Shown here piece by piece: positions 22,425 to 34,700 of a DNA stretch of 64,000 bases. Positions within the stretch are counted from its first letter, which is position 1; each line of letters begins with the position of its first letter. The stretch spans positions 289,092,200 to 289,156,199 of the forward strand of contig CM040125.1 of NCBI GenBank assembly GCA_022559845.1. Reading direction: 5' to 3'. The translations under genes and the position numbers were made by a program. The notes under the pieces are model-generated. The model was not told the origin of the DNA. It did no database searches and saw only the letters and a list, made by a program, of their open reading frames with translations. This DNA is from Amorphophallus konjac (lineage: Eukaryota; Streptophyta; Magnoliopsida; Alismatales; Araceae).

Positions 22425-24291
22425 AATTATTAGAAAATACTATCGAAGTTTCTGGTTCTAGATATGTAACGGATCCATATTAGACCGCCATGCTCATATA
22501 ACGGCCTAATATATGACCGTCACATTTACTGTGTCCGTTTTATTGTTTCTGGATTCGGTCGTTCTAACGGATCAATGATAGACTGTCACGATCATGTAAC
22601 GGCCCATTGATTGACCATCACATTTCTTGAGTGTTTTAACTCGAGGTTTGACCTAAGGATTGATATTCCAAAGTTCCTAGATGGTCTAGCACTCGTCATA
22701 TTGTTCAAAATACTTAATTTTAAACTATGGAAGATAAGGAATATACTGTTATGCTGTCGAATTGTTTCCAAGAGCATAACCGTGTTTTAAGTCATTCTTG
22801 ATCTCTCATGTTCTTAATTGAAGCGTTCATTCATTGAATTATTGTTATAGTGAACTTATTGAACTTGTTATATTATTGGCCATATTTTATTGCTTGAAAC
22901 GTGGAAGTAGCTTGATTTATACGTGAAGATGCGGTTCGAGCACTGATTGTGTTCAAGGGTTCTATGCTAGTCCCCTCGGCTGATTCCCAGAAACATACTA
23001 TTATAAACCATGGGATATGATGCTACTGACGTCGCATTACGCTGGGAGTACTTTCTTTATAAATAAGTGAAAATCCACGGAACTTCTGCAAGACTCTCTC
23101 TTCATTGAATTGCTACATGCTAGTTACATGACATTCTAGTGCATAACCTTTATGATTACGAAAGTGAAAGTGTGTTCTTGATGCATGCAAGCATATTTGT
23201 ATTCGTGAAAGGCCAAATTACATTCTTGTTATATTCAACTCGATCTTGTTCGCTTATCCTTTCTCATCGCGATCTTATCGTGCTATTATGTTACTTGTTT
23301 TGTTCAAGTGATTTACCACATTTCACATGATTTTACCTTATTCTTTAGAGCTAAAATATCAATTACTTAAACATTGCTAATCATGTTGATGCGAAGATAC
23401 CTACTGGGCAAGTGTGCTCATTACCTATTTTCTAATCTTTTCAAGAGATGGAAGTGATTCAAATTCGAATTCGGGTTATACAAGTAGCGGGTCTGAGAGC
23501 GAATGAAAGTCTAATCAAAATGAGAGTGAAGACTTAGGAAAGTCCATATTGTCTAGATCGAGTTCATGTATTTTTTCTTTTCCTTGAGTCTGATGGATTA
23601 ATGAGGTTTGAAAACTTATTGTATTGGAATATTTTGATTATTAATGAAATAAGTTGGAGTTTGAGTAATTATTGTGCAATTGCATTCTTATGTGTGATTG
23701 TCTTGCACTCTGATCGTTCTTGCTTGCAAGAGGCTTACCATGTGTAGTATCCCAGAATTTATATATATATTTTTTAAATTATAAAATAGTTTCCTGAAAA
23801 TTATAAAGGACTAAATAAATTAATGAAGGATTATGGGATTAATAAGTCATTATAAGTCTCAATTAGGCTAATTAGTTAACCTAGCCTATCTAATTATTAT
23901 CCAAAAGGTTAATGGACTAAGCCCATTAAGTTTGGCCCACATTCTAGAAGGGTAATTGGCTTATTCATGTATTTTAAGGATAAATACTAATTATATAAGA
24001 TAATTATATGGATAAATGAATAAAAGAGTTTTATCAAATTGAAACTCTATATACGTCACATGTAATGGTCTATCGGGCGACCGCCACAGCCCTGTAATGC
24101 ACCTAGACACGACCGTTACATCTTGCAGATTCCATAAGGTGAGAAAATTGTAAAAAGATTGGAACTTTGAAATCCTATCTACAAGAAATCGACTTAGGAA
24201 AGCTTATAACATTACTAAGGACTCTTAGGGATTAGGTTCTGGTAGATTAAGGACTCTAGAATCAATCAATCTCCAAACCCTAGCCAAAACC

Positions 24292-24301
24292 CTATAAATA
24301 G
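24292..24301 (+). promoter_or_regulatory. TATA box of element C 5' LTR
   Basis: CTATAAATAG about 550 bp into the LTR. The right-LTR copy is at 32288-32297. A good splice-donor match, AATCAAG/GTAAGGAG, lies about 55 bp downstream. Confidence 0.6.
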
Positions 24302-25029
24302 GACCTAGTTCTGAACTGAGCGACCCTTACTTTTGGCTCGTGAATAATCAAGGTAAGGAGTCATAATTTCGGATAAGTTTTTTAGAAGATTTTGTTTAGT
24401 ATATTATAGACTAATAGTTCTCCAAATTTCATGCTAGGAGACAAAGCAACCAAGGAGATAGAAACTTCCAAAGTTACTGATTCAACCTTAGCAACCCAAG
24501 AATCTGAACGCAAGTCCCCTGAAGATCCAGAGATTAGGATGTCTAAACGAGGTAATTAGAGTACAATCCTTTAGAACTTTTTGTTCCAATAGTTTCATCT
24601 TCTTAACCTCAAAATTTCACATCCTTATGTCAAGAGGATGAGGAAATAGAGCAGATTGAAGTTGCTGATTTATCACAAGAAGTACAAGGGACTAAGGGTA
24701 GCACATAACATCAAATTCGAAGTTTTAAGGTTCTAGAAGAGGTAGGTTATCTCATGATTGGCAAAAATAACTTGTTAGGAATAAAAGCCCACTGATTGTG
24801 CTTGATTTCATGCATTATAGACTAAGAATTTCATGATTTCATAGTTTTATACATTCATGCATTTCTTAGCTCTAAATGGAAATTAAAAGATATTATCCTG
24901 TCTATTCACTAAACCTATGCATATAGTTGGCCTATACTTCATTTTCATGACTAGGACAGTGGTAGTATGTTGATTTCCAGGCATGCTATGTTTTTATGAA
25001 CCTTTACTTTAGTTTACTGCCAGCAGGTT

Positions 25030-25215
25030 CTCTGACGCACCAACGTGAGACCGTCACATGCATGTAACGGCCTTACGATAGACCGTCACAACCTGCTATG
25101 CTTTTATTTGTTCTATTGTCTCTGACGCACCCTAGCAGGAGCGTTACACCACTGTAACGGCCCCTCGATAAACCATCACACACTGTAACGCACCTATCCT
25201 AGACCGTATGACACC
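25030..25215. repeat. ACGGTC inverted-repeat array, element C LTR
   Basis: Doublets such as GACGCACCAACGTGAGACC then GTCAC, immediately followed by GTAACGGCCTTACGATAGACC then GTCAC. Right-LTR counterpart 33030-33215. Further doublets lie at 25739-25895 and 33737-33895. Confidence 0.75.
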
Positions 25216-25574
25216 TGTGTTCTGTCAGCCCAAGGCAGAATAATAACCAGTTAAGTTTACTTATAAATAAGCTTAGATAGCTAAGTTTGGACCTATTATC
25301 ATGACTTTGAGTTTAGTTTCTGATTCATAATCAAATTGCATGATTAATGTGTCTTAGGTTATTTTAAGTTATGCTAATTTCATTGGCTAAAACTCTATAG
25401 TTTTATATTCTAAATCATGATTTTCCAAAGTTGTATTGACGGAGTTTTATCTTGGTTTCATAATGTTACACATTTATTCCTATCTATAGAGTCATTTCTT
25501 TAAGTATATGACACATATTCCGGTATGTTATCCATTAGTTCACTTTACACTATAGGAACACTATTCTTGGACAT

Positions 25575-25685
25575 GAGGACCTCTCTATTGATTATTCCTT
25601 CCAATGACTAGGAAATCTTGTTTCAAGGCCTCCGCAATTCTCCGCGAGCCTGGGATTCCCACTAGGACGCCGAGTTGGTTGTACC
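25575..25685 (+). promoter_or_regulatory. Conserved leader block, element C LTR
   Basis: Same phrases in the same order as 22303-22424, ending GAGTTGGTTGTACC. The right-LTR copy is at 33571-33684. Flanked on both sides by hairpin arrays. Confidence 0.72.
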
Positions 25686-27072
25686 ATTAAAGCCCATTGA
25701 TTAGATTACACTACCGATGATTTTTTGGTTATCAGTAATGTAACGGCTCTATGTTGGACCGTCAGGCACAAGTAACGGCCCAATATACGATCGTCACATT
25801 CCACAGTCTGATTTCTTAGTTCTGGTTCCAGACCAATGTAACGGCCCAATACTGGAGTGTCACATCATGTAACGGCCCATTACACGACTGTCACACTGCT
25901 TGAGTATTTTAACCCAAGGGTTGATATTCCAAGGTTCTAGATAGACTCTTGATGATCTAGAACTTATCATATTGATCAAGAAACCTAATATAATGAATGA
26001 AAGATAAAGAACGTATCGTTATACTACCGATTTATTTCCATAAGCATAACCTTGCTAAGTCATTATTGATTTTTCATGATTCTTATTGAAGCATTCATTC
26101 ATTGAATTATTGTTATCTTGAGCTTATTTGAACTCATTATATTCTTGGCCATACTTTATTGTTACATGTGTGGAAAAAGCTTGATTTATATTTGAAGATG
26201 CGATCAAGCACTGATTGTGTTCAAGGGCTCTGTGCTAGTCCCCTCGGCTGATTGTCAGAAACATACTATTTTATAAACTATGGGGTATGATGCTACTAGC
26301 GTCACATTGCACCGAGAGTACTTTCTCTATAAATAAGTGAAAATCCACGGCACGACATGACATTCTTGTACAGGACTTTCTTGCTTGATATTTCACAGAA
26401 ATTCACGAAGTACTTGCTCATAAGCAAAAGATACTGGAGTGATGATTATGTGGCTTGCTAGTACATTCTCGATACATTCTTGTTCATGAAAGGCTAATAT
26501 CATGTTCTTGTTACATTCTTACTAGTTCGTATTTGCTCTCATTCTAACTTACTTGATCATCTTGTTACTTTGGTTTAATCGCATGATTGATCGCATTCGC
26601 ATGATTTTTACCTCATTCTTTAAAGCTAAATGGTTTATTACTTTAATAGTGCCTTCATATTGATGCGAAGATACCTACTGGGAAAGTGTGCTCATTACCT
26701 ATTTCCAATCTTTTCAGGAGATGGAAGTGATTCGAATTCAGATTTGGGTTATACAAGTAGCGGGTCCGAGAGCGAATGAAAGTATTGTCAAGATGAGAGT
26801 GAAGACTTAGGAAGTCTAAATTGTTTAGATTGAGTCTATGTAATTTTCCTATTTGTTGATTCTAGTGCATAATGGAAATTGAATTAGTGGTTGTACTTGA
26901 TTATCAATGAAATAAAGTTGAAGTTTGAATATATATTGTGCAATTGCATTTTTGTGTGTGATTGTCTTGCGCTCTGATCGTTCTTACTTGCAAGAGGCTT
27001 ACCATGTCGGCTGTTCGCGCTCCCTGAGTTAGTCTTCCGCTGTAATAAAGGCTCGGGGCGTGACAGTTAAGT

Positions 27073-27084
27073 TGGTATCAGAGC
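27073..27084 (+). promoter_or_regulatory. Primer-binding site of element C (initiator Met tRNA)
   Basis: TGGTATCAGAGC, seven bases after the LTR end, within a context (TTAAGTTGG...CCTAAGTCTCA) shared almost exactly with the PBS region of element B. Confidence 0.92.
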
Positions 27085-27296
27085 CTAAGTCTCATGACTT
27101 AGGAAGAAGAGTCATGTCATAGGAAAAGTCCAAGGTTTAAGGATCCCTACCTATAAACTAAGGAAGAAATTGCCATACCCATGTGAGAATTGGGTAGAGC
27201 CCGGGATAAGATAATTAATTAGCTTTAAGATTATTTCTCCCAATTTCATGAGAAATAACAAGTTGTTAATTTTCTCTTAGGTACCTCATTTTACAA

Positions 27297-28249
27297 ATGG
27301 CTCATCGTGTAGATTGGGATGGTATGCGACAAACAATAGTCGGCCTTACTCAGGCATTACAAACCATAGCGAAGGTGGCGTAGGGGCAGGGGCTGGTGAC
27401 CTACATCGTAATTTTCAGAGTTTAAATCCTCCGCGATTCTATGGTTCGTCTAATCCCGACGAGGCGGAGAACTAGATAGATGAAATGAATCATATATTTG
27501 ATGTCATCCAATGCACCGATCAGGAAAAGGTGCATCTCGCAACCTTTCAACTCAACAAAGATGCTCGCACATGGTGGAAGTTGGTTCCGACACCTCCGGC
27601 CAATGCACCTCATACATGGGATGGTTTTCTTACCCTGTTCCGTGCCAAGTACTTTTCTGAGCACGTAAAGGAATGAAAGGCTATGGAGTTCGCCGCTCTT
27701 CGGCAAGGAATGATGACGGGTGCCGAATATGAACTACAATTCTCAAGGCTTGCACCTTACGCAGTGCATCTTATCAGCACCGATCTACTCAAGGCAAATC
27801 GGTTTATGGACGGGTTACGACTCGATTTCATTCAGCAGCTCGGGACCCAAAACATCCGTACTTATGCGGAGATGGTTCAGCGGGCGTACCTATGTGAAAG
27901 GACCTTAGAGAAGGTCAAAAAATTGAAAGGGAAAAGAGAAGAATCAAGTCGATGCTCAGATCGGCGTTATAAGAAAGAGAAATTCAGCATCACGGAGCCT
28001 TACAAAAGCCGTGATAGTAAGAAGAGATCTAGGAATGGGAATGGTGGAAGTTCCCATAAGCAAAAGAAAATCAAGGAGGAGAAGGAGCAGGTCGCCACGA
28101 CTTGCACATTTTATGAAAACTTCGGCCATTCGACTGAGGAGTGTTGGAAGCGTCTCGGTGCTTATTTACGTTGTAGAAGCAGGGAGCATCGCATGCCGGA
28201 ATGCCCCCTTATGAAGGACCAGTCATCTGGTGGAGGATGCAGGAGGTAG
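27297..28249 (+). pseudogene. gag of element C, broken
   Basis: Begins at the ATG at 27297 (MAHRVDWD). It has a TAG at 27381 followed by a frame change, a TAG at 27473 and a TGA at 27674, and ends at the TAG at 28247. The capsid-type domain lies at 27490-27870 (ATFQLNKDARTWW, YFSEHVKE, RLAPYAVHL). Basic Lys/Arg-rich linker at 27900-28090. Both CCHC knuckles are damaged: the second Cys of the first (28111) and the first Cys of the second have become Tyr, as shown by comparison with array D. Most stops sit where a related copy has Gln, Arg or Trp. Confidence 0.88.
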
Positions 28250-28957
28250 GCTCGCCTCAATGCTGTTCTAGAAGAAGAAGAAGCGCCCAGGGATGATGGG
28301 CTTATGGAAGGTACTCTTCAAATTTGTTCTCAACCTGCATTTGTGCTATTTGATACGGGTGCCTCTCATTCTTTTATCTCCACTACTTTTGCTAAAACAT
28401 TACCAATCGCATCAGTTCCCTTACCTTCAGATCTTGCTATTTCCACACCCTTAGGTTTTGGAACAAAGCTTACCGACTATTATCCTGATAGCAAAGTGAT
28501 AGTAGAAGGTCATAATCTCCCCGCAAACCTGGTATGCCTTGACATGAAAGGTTATGATGCCATTTTTGGGGTAGATTGGCTTGTAGATCATGATGCTTAT
28601 ATCAATTACCGAAATAGGATTATATCCTTTCGAAAGCCCGGTCTTCCAAGATTCTCTTTTCTTGGCATCAAGTACAAGAAACACCCTACTATCATATCCT
28701 CACTTCACACTTGCAAACTTATCTCGCGAGGATGTAAAGCTTTTCTTGCTTCTGTCATTATTACCGAATCCAAAGAAATTAACATAGCAGACATCCCTAT
28801 TGTAAACGAGTTCCCAGACATGTTTCCATCAGAACTACCCAGTTTACCGCCCGAGTGGGAAGTGAACTTCACCATTGAACTCATTCCAGGAGCAGCACCT
28901 GTTTCTATAGCCCCTTACAGGATGTCCCCCACGGAGCTTAAGGAATTAAAAAGGTAG
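28250..28957 (+). pseudogene. Retropepsin-like protease region of element C
   Basis: The aspartic protease active-site motif DTGASHSFIS begins at 28352. It is followed by the typical YDAIFGVDWL (about 28555) and a linker ending PYRMSPTELKELKR before a TAG at 28955. In intact relatives this is continuous with gag and RT in one polyprotein. Here a TAG at 28247 separates it from gag. Confidence 0.88.
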
Positions 28958-29402
28958 TTGCAGGAACTACTAGACAAGGGCTTCATCAGACCTAGCACAT
29001 CCCCTTGGGGTGCGCCGGTTCTATTTGTCAAGAAGAAGGATGGTTCTCTCAGGCTATGCATCGATTACCGGCGACTGAATCAACTCACAATTAAAAACAA
29101 GTATCTATTGCCGCGTATTGATGAGCTCTTCGATCAGCTTTCAGGAGCAGAATATTTCTCTAAGATTGATCTCAGATCAGGTTATCATCCACTTAGAATT
29201 AAAGAAGAGGACATTTATAAAATGACTTTTCGAAGTCGTTATGGCCACTATGATTTCGTAGTGATGCCGTTTGGGTTAACTAATGCCCCAGCAGCATTCA
29301 TGCAACTGATGAACAATGTCTCCAGCCATATCTGGACCAGTTCATCATCGTCTTCATTGATGACATCTTGATATATTCCAAGACGAAAGAGGAACATGAA
29401 AA
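28958..29402 (+). pseudogene. Reverse transcriptase fingers and palm of element C, frameshifted
   Basis: Contains [20 protein letters not shown] and [11 protein letters not shown], then [18 protein letters not shown]. After that a base is lost and the frame changes. The catalytic FIDD motif (29353-29364) is in the next frame, and a second shift plus a TGA at 29404 precedes the thumb region. RT copies element RNA into DNA. This copy cannot make a complete enzyme. Confidence 0.92.
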
Positions 29403-30191
29403 ATGAAAATAGCTTTACAAACACTTAGAGAACACAAGCTTTATGCCAAACTCAATAAGTGTGAATTCTGGCTCGAGGAAGTCTCATTCCTAGGCCACAT
29501 TATTTCAAAAGAAGGTATTGCTGTGGATCCTTCTAAGGTAGAAGCTGTCAAGAATTGGAGTTGGCCAACGACTGTATCTGAAGTAAGAAGCTTTCTGGGT
29601 CTAGCTGGTTATTATAAGAGATTCATTAAAGACTTCTCAAAAATTGCGGTTCCTTTAACTAGACTCACAAGAAAAGAAAATCTTTTTGTCTGGTCAGAGG
29701 AATGTGAGAAGAGTTTCCAAACTCTTAAGAATCATCTTACAACAGCTCCTATTTTATCACTACCAACGGAGGGTGGTGGATTCGAAGTGTATACGGATGC
29801 GTCTGGCATTGGCTTAGGATGCGTTCTCATGCAGAATGGAAAAGTAATCTGTTATTCTTCAAGACAATTGAAACGTCACGAGGAAAATAGTCCCTTACAT
29901 GATCTAGAATTAGCAGCGGTTATTTTTGCCTTGAAAATTTGGCGTCATTATCTTTATGGAGAAAAGTTCACGGTCTACTCGGACCACAAAAGCCTGAAAT
30001 ATTTATTCTCTCAAAAGGAGCTTAACATGAGGCATATGAGGTGGTTAGAATATCTCAAAGACTTTGATTTTACTATTCAATATCATCCTGGCAAGGCTAA
30101 TACTGTAGCAGATGCACTCAGCAGAAAACTAATGGGTATGCTATCAAGTCTTATGATAAGTGTAACTAACCTTGTTCCTAAATTTGCCTAG
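29403..30191 (+). pseudogene. RT thumb/connection and RNase H of element C
   Basis: Open for 262 codons. The RT C-terminal part ([34 protein letters not shown]) is followed by RNase H motifs: [10 protein letters not shown] (first catalytic Asp), [14 protein letters not shown] (Glu), YSDHKSLKY (Asp) and VADALSR (last Asp). It ends at the TAG at 30189. Confidence 0.92.
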
Positions 30192-31393
30192 TTGAACTTA
30201 GATATTGACATAAAAGAAGAAGATTATTTCATAGCTAATATCCGAGCTCAACCTACATTGATAGAAGATCTGGTCAAGCTGCAAAATGATGATCCTATAT
30301 TACTGGAAATTAAAGCCAATATGGAACAAAGGCCGAATTTTTCTATTTCCAATGACGAAAGATTGTTATTTAAGGGCCGAATATGTGTACCAGATCATGA
30401 GGCTACGAAGAAACTAATCCTAGATGAAGCGCATAATTCCAAATACACAATTCATCTAGGAGGAATAAAGATGTATCAAGATCTCAAAAGATATTTCTGG
30501 TTGCCCAATATGAAGAGAGAAATAGCTGATTTCGTGTCTCACTGTCTCACCTGCCAACAAGTAAAGGCAGAGCATTTTAGACTCGCAGGTAAATTACACC
30601 CCTTGAGTATTCCCGAATGGAAATGGGAGAGTATAGGGATAGACTTTATTATGGGTTTATCCAAGACCAGAGGTGGACACGATGGAATATGGGTAATCAT
30701 AGAACGATTGACTAAATCCGCACACTTCATACCAATAAAGAGTCGATGGTCTGTGGATATCCGGGCAGCATTGTACATAAAGGAGATTGTCAAACTACAT
30801 GGTGTCCCAGTCACTATTATATCTGATAGGGATCCTCGATTCACATCACAATCTTGGAAGGGTCTACAACATTCACTAGGGACTAGATTGAATTTCAGCA
30901 CAGCTTTTCATCCACAAACAGATGGTCAAACGGAAAGAACAAATCAGGTAGTAGAAGATATGCTCAGGGCTTGTGCTATCGACTTTGGAGGTAGTTGGCA
31001 GGATCACTTGCCTCTAGTAGAGTTTGCATATAACAATAGCTATCAGGCTAGCATACAAATGACACCTTTTGAAGCTTTATATGGAAAAAGCTGTTGATCA
31101 CCAATATGCTGGAATGAAATAGGGGAAAAGTAATTTCTAGGCCCCGATCTTATAAGGGATTCTACCGAGAAGATCAAGCTCATTCAAGAAAGAATGAAGA
31201 TGGCACAAGATAGGCAAAAGTCTTATGCTGACAATCGAAGACGTGACTTGGAGTTTCAAATAGGAGATCATGTATATTTAAAGGTTTCTCCAGGTTGTGG
31301 TATTTGAAGATTTGGTATTAAAGGAAAGCTAACTCCAAGATTCATTGGCCCGTTTAAAATTCTTGAACAGATTGGTGAAGTGGCTTACAAACT
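30192..31393 (+). pseudogene. Integrase of element C
   Basis: The zinc-binding HHCC domain (HNSKYTIH...HCLTCQQVK) lies at 30430-30565. The DDE core has Asp in GIDFIMGL, Asp in ISDRDPRF and Glu in QTERTNQVVE. A TGA at 31095, and further TAA and TGA codons at 31132 and 31306, break the C-terminal GPF-type region ([16 protein letters not shown]). Several stops align to Arg or Gln in array D. Confidence 0.92.
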
Positions 31394-31660
31394 GGCTTTA
31401 CCTCCATAATTACCAGGAGTTCATGACGTATTTCACGTCTCTATGCTGAAGAAGTATGTATATGATCCTGACCATATTATCACATATGACAATCTGGAGA
31501 TTCAGAAGGATATGACGTTCGAGTAAACGCCCATAAAGATTCTGGAACGGGAAGTGCGTCAACTAAGAAATAAAGTTTTTCCTATGGTCAAGATTCAATG
31601 GAAGAAAATATCGCCAGATGAAGCAACTTAGAAACCGAAGCAGCCATGCGAAAAAGATTT
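31394..31660 (+). pseudogene. Integrase C-terminal tail with chromodomain, element C
   Basis: [20 protein letters not shown] is followed by PIKILEREVRQLRNK and VKIQWKK...DEAT. This is the chromodomain signature of plant chromoviruses of the Tekay/Del group, thought to direct integration to heterochromatin. Stops are present (TAA within FE*TP, TAG after DEAT). Confidence 0.82.
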
Positions 31661-31725
31661 CCAGAATTAAACTGTAAGTACAGTCTCCGAAACCCATATA
31701 TTGAATTTATGGACCAAATTCTTCT

Positions 31726-31738
31726 AAGTGGGGGAGGG
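31726..31738 (+). promoter_or_regulatory. Polypurine tract of element C
   Basis: AAGTGGGGGAGGG directly abuts the right LTR start TGTAGTACCC. The same tract occurs in B (54720-54732) and, reversed, in D. Confidence 0.9.
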
Positions 31739-34700
31739 TGTAGTACCCCCGAATTTATAGATATAATTTTTGAATTATAAAATAGTTTCCTGAAAATTAT
31801 AAAGGCCTAAATAAATTAATGAAGGAATATGGGATTAATAAGTCATTATAAGGCTCAATTAGGCTAATTAGTTAACCTAGCATATCTAATTATTATCCAA
31901 AAGGTTAATGGACTAAGCCCATTAAGTTTGGCCCATATTCTAGAAGGGTAATTGGCTTATTCACGTATTTTAAGGATAAATACTAATTATATAAGATAAT
32001 TATATAGATAAATGAATAAAAGAGTTTTATCAAATTGAAACTCTATATACGTCACATGTAACGGTCTATCGGGCGACCGCCGCAGCCCTATAACGCACCT
32101 AGACACGACCGTTACATCCTGCAGATTCCGTAAGGTGAGAAAATTACAAAAAGATTGGAACTTTGAAATCCAATCTATAAGAGATCGACTTAGGGAAGCT
32201 TATAACATTACTAAGGACTCTTAGGGATTAGGTTCAGGCAGATTAAGGACTCTAGAATCAATCAATCTCCAAACCCTAGCCAAAACCCTATAAATAGGAC
32301 CTAGTTCTGAACTGATCGACCCTTACTTTTGGCTCGTGAATAATCAAGGTAAGGAGTCATAATTTCAGGTAAGTTTTTTAGAAGATTTTGTTTAGTATAT
32401 TATAGACTAATAGTTCTCCAAATTTCGTGCTAGGAGACCAAGCAACCAAGGAGATGGATGCTTCCAAAGTTGCTGATTCAACCTTAGCAACCCAGGAATC
32501 TGAACGCAAGTCCCCTGAAGATCCAGAGATTAGGACGTCTAAATGAGGTAATTAGAGTACAATCCTTTAGAACTTTTTGTTCTCAATAGTTTCATCTTCC
32601 TACCCTCAAAATTTCACATCCTTATGTCAAGAGGCTGAGGAAATAGAGCAGATTGAAGTTGCTGATTTATCACAAGAAGTACAAGGGACTAAGGGTAGCA
32701 CCTAACATCAAATTCGAAGTTTTAAGGTTCTACAAGAGGTAGGTTATCTCATGATTGGAAAAAACAACTTGTTAGGAATAAAAGCCCTCTAATTGTGCTG
32801 GATTTCATGCATTATAGACTAAGAATTTCAGGATTTCATGGTTTTATACATTCATATATTTCTTAGCCCTAAATGGAAATTAAAAGATATTATCCTATCT
32901 ATTCACTAAACCTATGCATATAGTTGGCCTATACTTCGTTTTCATGACTAGGACAGTGGTAGTATGTTGATTTCCAGGCATGTTATGTTTTCATGAACCT
33001 TTACTTTAGTTTACTGCCAGCAGGTTCTCTGACGCACCAACGTGAGACCGTCACATGCATGTACCAGCCTTACGATAGACTGTCACAACCTGTTATGCTT
33101 TTATTTGTTCTATTATCTCTGACGCAGCCTAGCAGGAGCATTACACCACTGTAACGACCCCTCGATAAACCGTCACACACTGTAACGCACCTATCCTAGA
33201 CCGTCAAACACCTGTGTTCTGTCAGCCCAAGACAGAATAAAAACCAGTTAAGTTTACTTATAAATAAACTTAGATAGCTAAGTTTGGACCTATTATCATG
33301 ACTTTGAGTTTAGTTTCTGATTCATAATCGAATTGCATGATTAATGTGTCTTAGGTTATTTTAAGTTATGCTAATTTCATTGGCTAAAACTCTATAGTTT
33401 TGTATTCTAAATCATGATTTTCCAAAGTTGTATTGACGGAGTTTTATCTTGGTTTCATAATGTTACACATTTATTCCTATCTATAGAGTCATTTCTTTAA
33501 GTATATGGCACATATTTCGGTATATTATCCATTAGTTCACTTTGCACTATAGGAACACTATTGTTGGACATGAGGACCTCTCTATTGGATATTCCTTCCA
33601 ATGGACTAGGAAATCTTGTTTCAAGGCCTCCGTAATTCTCCGCGAGCCTGGGATTCCCACTAGGACGCCGAGTTTGTTGTACCATTAAAGCCCATTGATT
33701 AGATTACACTATCGATGATTTTTTGGTTATCAGTAATGTAACGGCTCTATATTGGACCGTCAGGCACAAGTAACGGCCCAATATACGACCGTCCCATTCC
33801 ACAGTCCAATTTCTTAGTTCTGGTTCCAGACCAATGTAACGACCCAATACTGGAGCGTCACATCATGTAACGGCCCATTACACGACCGTCACACTGCTTG
33901 AGTATTTTAACCCAAGGGTTGATATTCCAAGGTTCTAGATAGACTCTTGATGATCTAGAACTTATCATATTGATCAAGAAACCTAATATAATGAATGGAA
34001 GATAAAGAACGTATCATTATGCTGCCGATTTATTTTCATAAGCATAACCTTGCTTAAGTCATTCTTGATTTTTCATGATTCTTATTGAAGCATTCATTCA
34101 TTGAATTATTGTTATCATGAGCTTATTTGAACTCATTATATTCTTGGCCATACTTTATTGTTACATGCGTGGAAAAAGCTTGATTTATACTTGAAGATGT
34201 GATTGAGCACTGATTGTGTTCAAGGGCTCTATGTTAGTCCCCTCGGCTGATTATCGGAAACATACTATTTTATAAACCATGGGGTATATATGATGCTACT
34301 GGCGTCGCATTGTGCTGGGAGTACTTTCTCTATAAATAAGTGAAAATCCACGACACAACATGACATTCTTGTACATGACTTTCTTGCTTGATATTCCACA
34401 GAAATTCACGAAGTACTTGCTCATAAGCAAAAGATACTGGAGTGATGATTATGTGGCTTGCTAGTACATTCTCGATACATTCTTGTTCATGAAAGGCCAA
34501 TATCATGTTCTTGTTACATTCTTACTAGTTTGTATTTGCTCTCATTCTAACTTACTTGATCATCTTGTTACTTTGGTTTAATCGCATGATTGATCGCATT
34601 CACATGATTTTTACCTCATTCTTTAGAGCTAAATGGTTTATTACTTTAATAGTGCCATCATGTTGATGCGAAGATACCTACTGGGCAAGTGTGCTCATTA

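Larger units (their letters stand above)
20465..23742 (+). repeat. 5' LTR of element B, first part
   Basis: Starts TGTAAAGCCC and matches the right LTR 54733-58071. Contents in order: an inverted-repeat pair (20787-20844), TATA box (21018-21027), donor-like AAG/GTAAGG (21075), hairpin array (21760-21940), conserved block (22303-22424), second hairpin array (22465-22625), and a pyrimidine-rich acceptor region near 23430-23445. It is interrupted by element C 59 bases before its end. Confidence 0.9.
23743..27065 (+). repeat. 5' LTR of element C (3323 bp)
   Basis: TGTAGTATCCC to GGGGCGTGACA, matching 31739-35067 at most positions. It is related to the LTR of element B along its whole length. It holds hairpins at 24058-24120, a TATA box (24292-24301), donor-like AAG/GTAAGG (24351), hairpins 25030-25215, block 25575-25685, hairpins 25739-25895 and an acceptor-like TTTTCAG/G (26711-26717). 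Confidence 0.92.

Noticed and set aside
27073..27084. tRNA-like sequence TGGTATCAGAGC
   Set aside because: Only the 3'-end complement of initiator Met tRNA next to an LTR is present; it is a primer-binding site, not a tRNA gene.
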